From: Candidatus Melainabacteria bacterium
GTDB taxonomy: Bacteria > Cyanobacteriota > Vampirovibrionia > Obscuribacterales > Obscuribacteraceae
Direction: 5' to 3'
Assembly: GCA_003151275.1 (NCBI GenBank)
Contig: PLXC01000119.1
Location: 1-64,000, forward strand
Length of the DNA: 64,000 nt
Shown: positions 62,380-64,000 of the stretch, piece after piece
How the letters are laid out: the number at the start of each line of letters is the position of its first letter
Position numbering within the stretch: the first letter of the stretch is position 1
The notes under the pieces: model-generated
What the model was told of the DNA's origin: nothing
Seen by the model: only the letters and a program-made list of their open reading frames with translations
Database searches by the model: none
Program-made: the position numbers and the translations under genes

Positions 62380-63984
62380 CTACGGCTTGTAACTCTTGTC
62401 GGCCGCGAGATCTGCCCAACGATTTATGGACTTAGTCGGTTTCGGAACATCGACAGATGAGCTAATTTTAGAAACACGTTTGTGTTTGCGCGGTTTGACC
62501 TCAGGAAAGGCGGTAGCTTGCATTATGCCTTCTGGTGTCGTGCCTGCTGTGCTATAAGCTCTGCGGTGGCCAGGAGTGTTTGTTGAAACCTCTGGTTCAG
62601 GCGTCGTTGCAGATTCCTGTTCTTCACCTTTGGCATTGTGATGGACTCTTGAGCCACGATGAGCCGTCGTTGGTTTTTCAGAAGAATTCGGCGCGGGATT
62701 TTCGCCACCGTCTTTGACGGTAGATGTAGGTGGCGTCGCAGTCGCACCCGGTTTAGTCGTATTTTGAATGCTCGGGGTGACGCCGGTAAGAGCGGGTGTA
62801 GTGGGTGCAGGAATCGATTGTTGAATAGATTGTTGGACGGGCGCGGTCATCGCCTTTTTCCGCAATTCAAGGAGACCCAGCCCACCTAGTACCACCACAG
62901 CCAGCACAACGGCCCATACTTTCATGGACACTTCTTTGAGCATAGTTGTGAGCAGTTCGGCCGGAGTGCGTTGATCGCTAGGCGACGAGCGCAAGACCTG
63001 ACTCTTGCCTGGTCGAGGAATTGCGTTCTCCAAGTCTATGCGCAGCTCGTCCATTGTTTGATGGCGATCATTTGGATCTTTTGCCAACGCTTTGAAGACG
63101 ACCTGCTCGAGCCGTTCTGGAATGTATAAGTCGGGACGTGCTAGGGCGAAACTTGGTGGCATTTCACTGATGTGTTTCGACATCGTGTCTACCATCGTCT
63201 TGCCAAGAATGGGCAATTTACCGGTCAGTGTCTCGTAAACTACGATTCCCATCGAGTAAATGTCAGAACGTTGATCTAGTTCGCCACCGGTGCACTGTTC
63301 GGGACTCATGTAAACTGGGCTGCCGCAAACTTCACCCGCTTGAGTTAGCCGCTGACCCTCCGGTCCAGAATTCATCAACTTTGCCACACCGAAGTCGACG
63401 ACTTTGACGAAGTCTTTTTCCTCGTCATAGTTGATCAAGACAAAATTGGTCGGCTTTACGTCTCTGTGGATGACCCCCATTTTGTGCGCATGGTCGAGCG
63501 CATCGCAAGCTTGTGCCAAGATCTTGATACTTCTTTCAACGCCAATCTGGCCTTCGTTTTTAATCAGGTCTGCCAGTGATATTCCTTGCAGATAGTCCAT
63601 CACGATAAACGGCTGACCATTAGGGCTGATGCCGAAATCGTAGACTGTGATTACATTCGGATGGCTAATGCGACTGGCTGATTTCGATTCCTGTTGAAAG
63701 CGTTTGACGCTCATCGAGTCAGAAATCAATTGCGCTTGCAACATCTTGATCGCCACTATACGATCCATGAGCGCATGACGCGCTTTGTAGACAACGCCCA
63801 TGCCACCATGGCCGATGACTTCTTGAATCTCATAGTTACCGGCCAAAGTGGTGCCGAGCAGCGGATCTTGGATGACGTTGATGAGAAGTGTTCCATCGTG
63901 AGGGCAAGCAGCAACAATGCCGGTAAACTGCCGATTGCACTCCAGGCAAACCTTTTCATTCAGTCTTTTGATATCGGACGACAC
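62380..63984 (-). CDS. Membrane Ser/Thr protein kinase with zinc-ribbon N-terminus
   Basis: 534 residues. A cysteine pair CxxC and another Cys (C13, C16, C27) at the N-terminus, then a canonical kinase domain (about 50-320): Gly loop GHGGMGVVY, K80, E99, HRD 173-175, N180, DFG 197-199 and SPE. A membrane segment (about 355-373) separates it from a Pro/Thr/Ser-rich C-terminal tail. It is of the common PknB type and not closely related to the four-kinase array. Convergent with btpA; no PASTA domains. Confidence 0.92.
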   Translation of the reverse strand: MSSDIKRLNEKVCLECNRQFTGIVAACPHDGTLLINVIQDPLLGTTLAGNYEIQEVIGHGGMGVVYKARHALMDRIVAIKMLQAQLISDSMSVKRFQQESKSASRISHPNVITVYDFGISPNGQPFIVMDYLQGISLADLIKNEGQIGVERSIKILAQACDALDHAHKMGVIHRDVKPTNFVLINYDEEKDFVKVVDFGVAKLMNSGPEGQRLTQAGEVCGSPVYMSPEQCTGGELDQRSDIYSMGIVVYETLTGKLPILGKTMVDTMSKHISEMPPSFALARPDLYIPERLEQVVFKALAKDPNDRHQTMDELRIDLENAIPRPGKSQVLRSSPSDQRTPAELLTTMLKEVSMKVWAVVLAVVVLGGLGLLELRKKAMTAPVQQSIQQSIPAPTTPALTGVTPSIQNTTKPGATATPPTSTVKDGGENPAPNSSEKPTTAHRGSRVHHNAKGEEQESATTPEPEVSTNTPGHRRAYSTAGTTPEGIMQATAFPEVKPRKHKRVSKISSSVDVPKPTKSINRWADLAADKSYKP

Positions 63985-64000
63985 TTCGCTCCATTGTCAA

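Overview
The window looks like a chromosomal segment of a non-photosynthetic cyanobacterial relative (Vampirovibrionia/Melainabacteria, perhaps Obscuribacterales). This is inferred from gene content, not from any search. The pointers are an Hfq of the divergent cyanobacterial type (28181-28399), a BtpA-family gene, many Ser/Thr kinases, kinesin-light-chain-type TPR and MshEN-like repeat proteins, and the absence of photosynthesis genes. No rRNA, tRNA, CRISPR array or prophage was recognised. The only transposase trace is a fragment near 6.95 kb.

Layout. 0-2 kb: nrdR, a J-domain gene and a small repeat protein, with tandem hairpins at the left edge. 2.1-6.5 kb: a minus-strand operon of two YtxH-like proteins, a DUF948-like protein, an RsuA/RluB pseudouridine synthase, a RodZ-like protein and RimO. 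7.4-10.6 kb: coaBC and metG. 10.6-11.8 kb: an NlpC/P60-like protein with a prion-like Tyr/Asn/Gln/Asp/Arg-rich region. 12.1-19.4 kb: a plus-strand cluster of four membrane-anchored Ser/Thr kinases in A-B-A-B order, followed by a leucine-rich-repeat protein. 19.4-22.1 kb: repeat-rich, gene-poor DNA with two small genes. 22.1-23.6 kb: an ABC exporter. 23.7-28.4 kb: the cell-shape operon mreB-mreC-mreD-mrdA, and hfq.

28.7-32.4 kb: a TPR protein, a glycosyltransferase and a 3-hydroxyacyl-CoA dehydrogenase. 32.6-34.9 kb: a fused biotin carboxylase/carrier protein and ispF. 35.1-40 kb: an M20 peptidase and a TldD/TldE-like pair carrying export signals. 40.2-43.6 kb: a thioredoxin-fold protein and a papain-like protein with a small partner gene, separated by more repeat DNA. 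43.9-47.9 kb: saccharopine dehydrogenase-like, SDR, aldehyde dehydrogenase and RidA genes, possibly for 2-aminomuconate catabolism. 48.2-50.5 kb: secreted EF-hand and TPR proteins. 50.7-59.6 kb: a two-component system next to a complete RND efflux system. 59.8-62.3 kb: asparaginase, a KynB-like cyclase and BtpA. 62.4-64 kb: another Ser/Thr kinase.

The most unusual items are the alternating kinase array, in which both B-type members carry DFN instead of DFG, and a 120-bp dispersed element found twice (19.6 and 41.1 kb). Each copy of that element carries a micro-ORF with the same N-terminal pattern and lies beside tandem repeats. Other notable items are a palindromic dispersed repeat with three copies, a recurring bidirectional terminator-like hairpin, a probable pseudo-metalloprotease and an exported TldD/TldE-like pair. 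Many starts are GTG or TTG. Start choices below rest on ribosome-binding sites and family N-termini.
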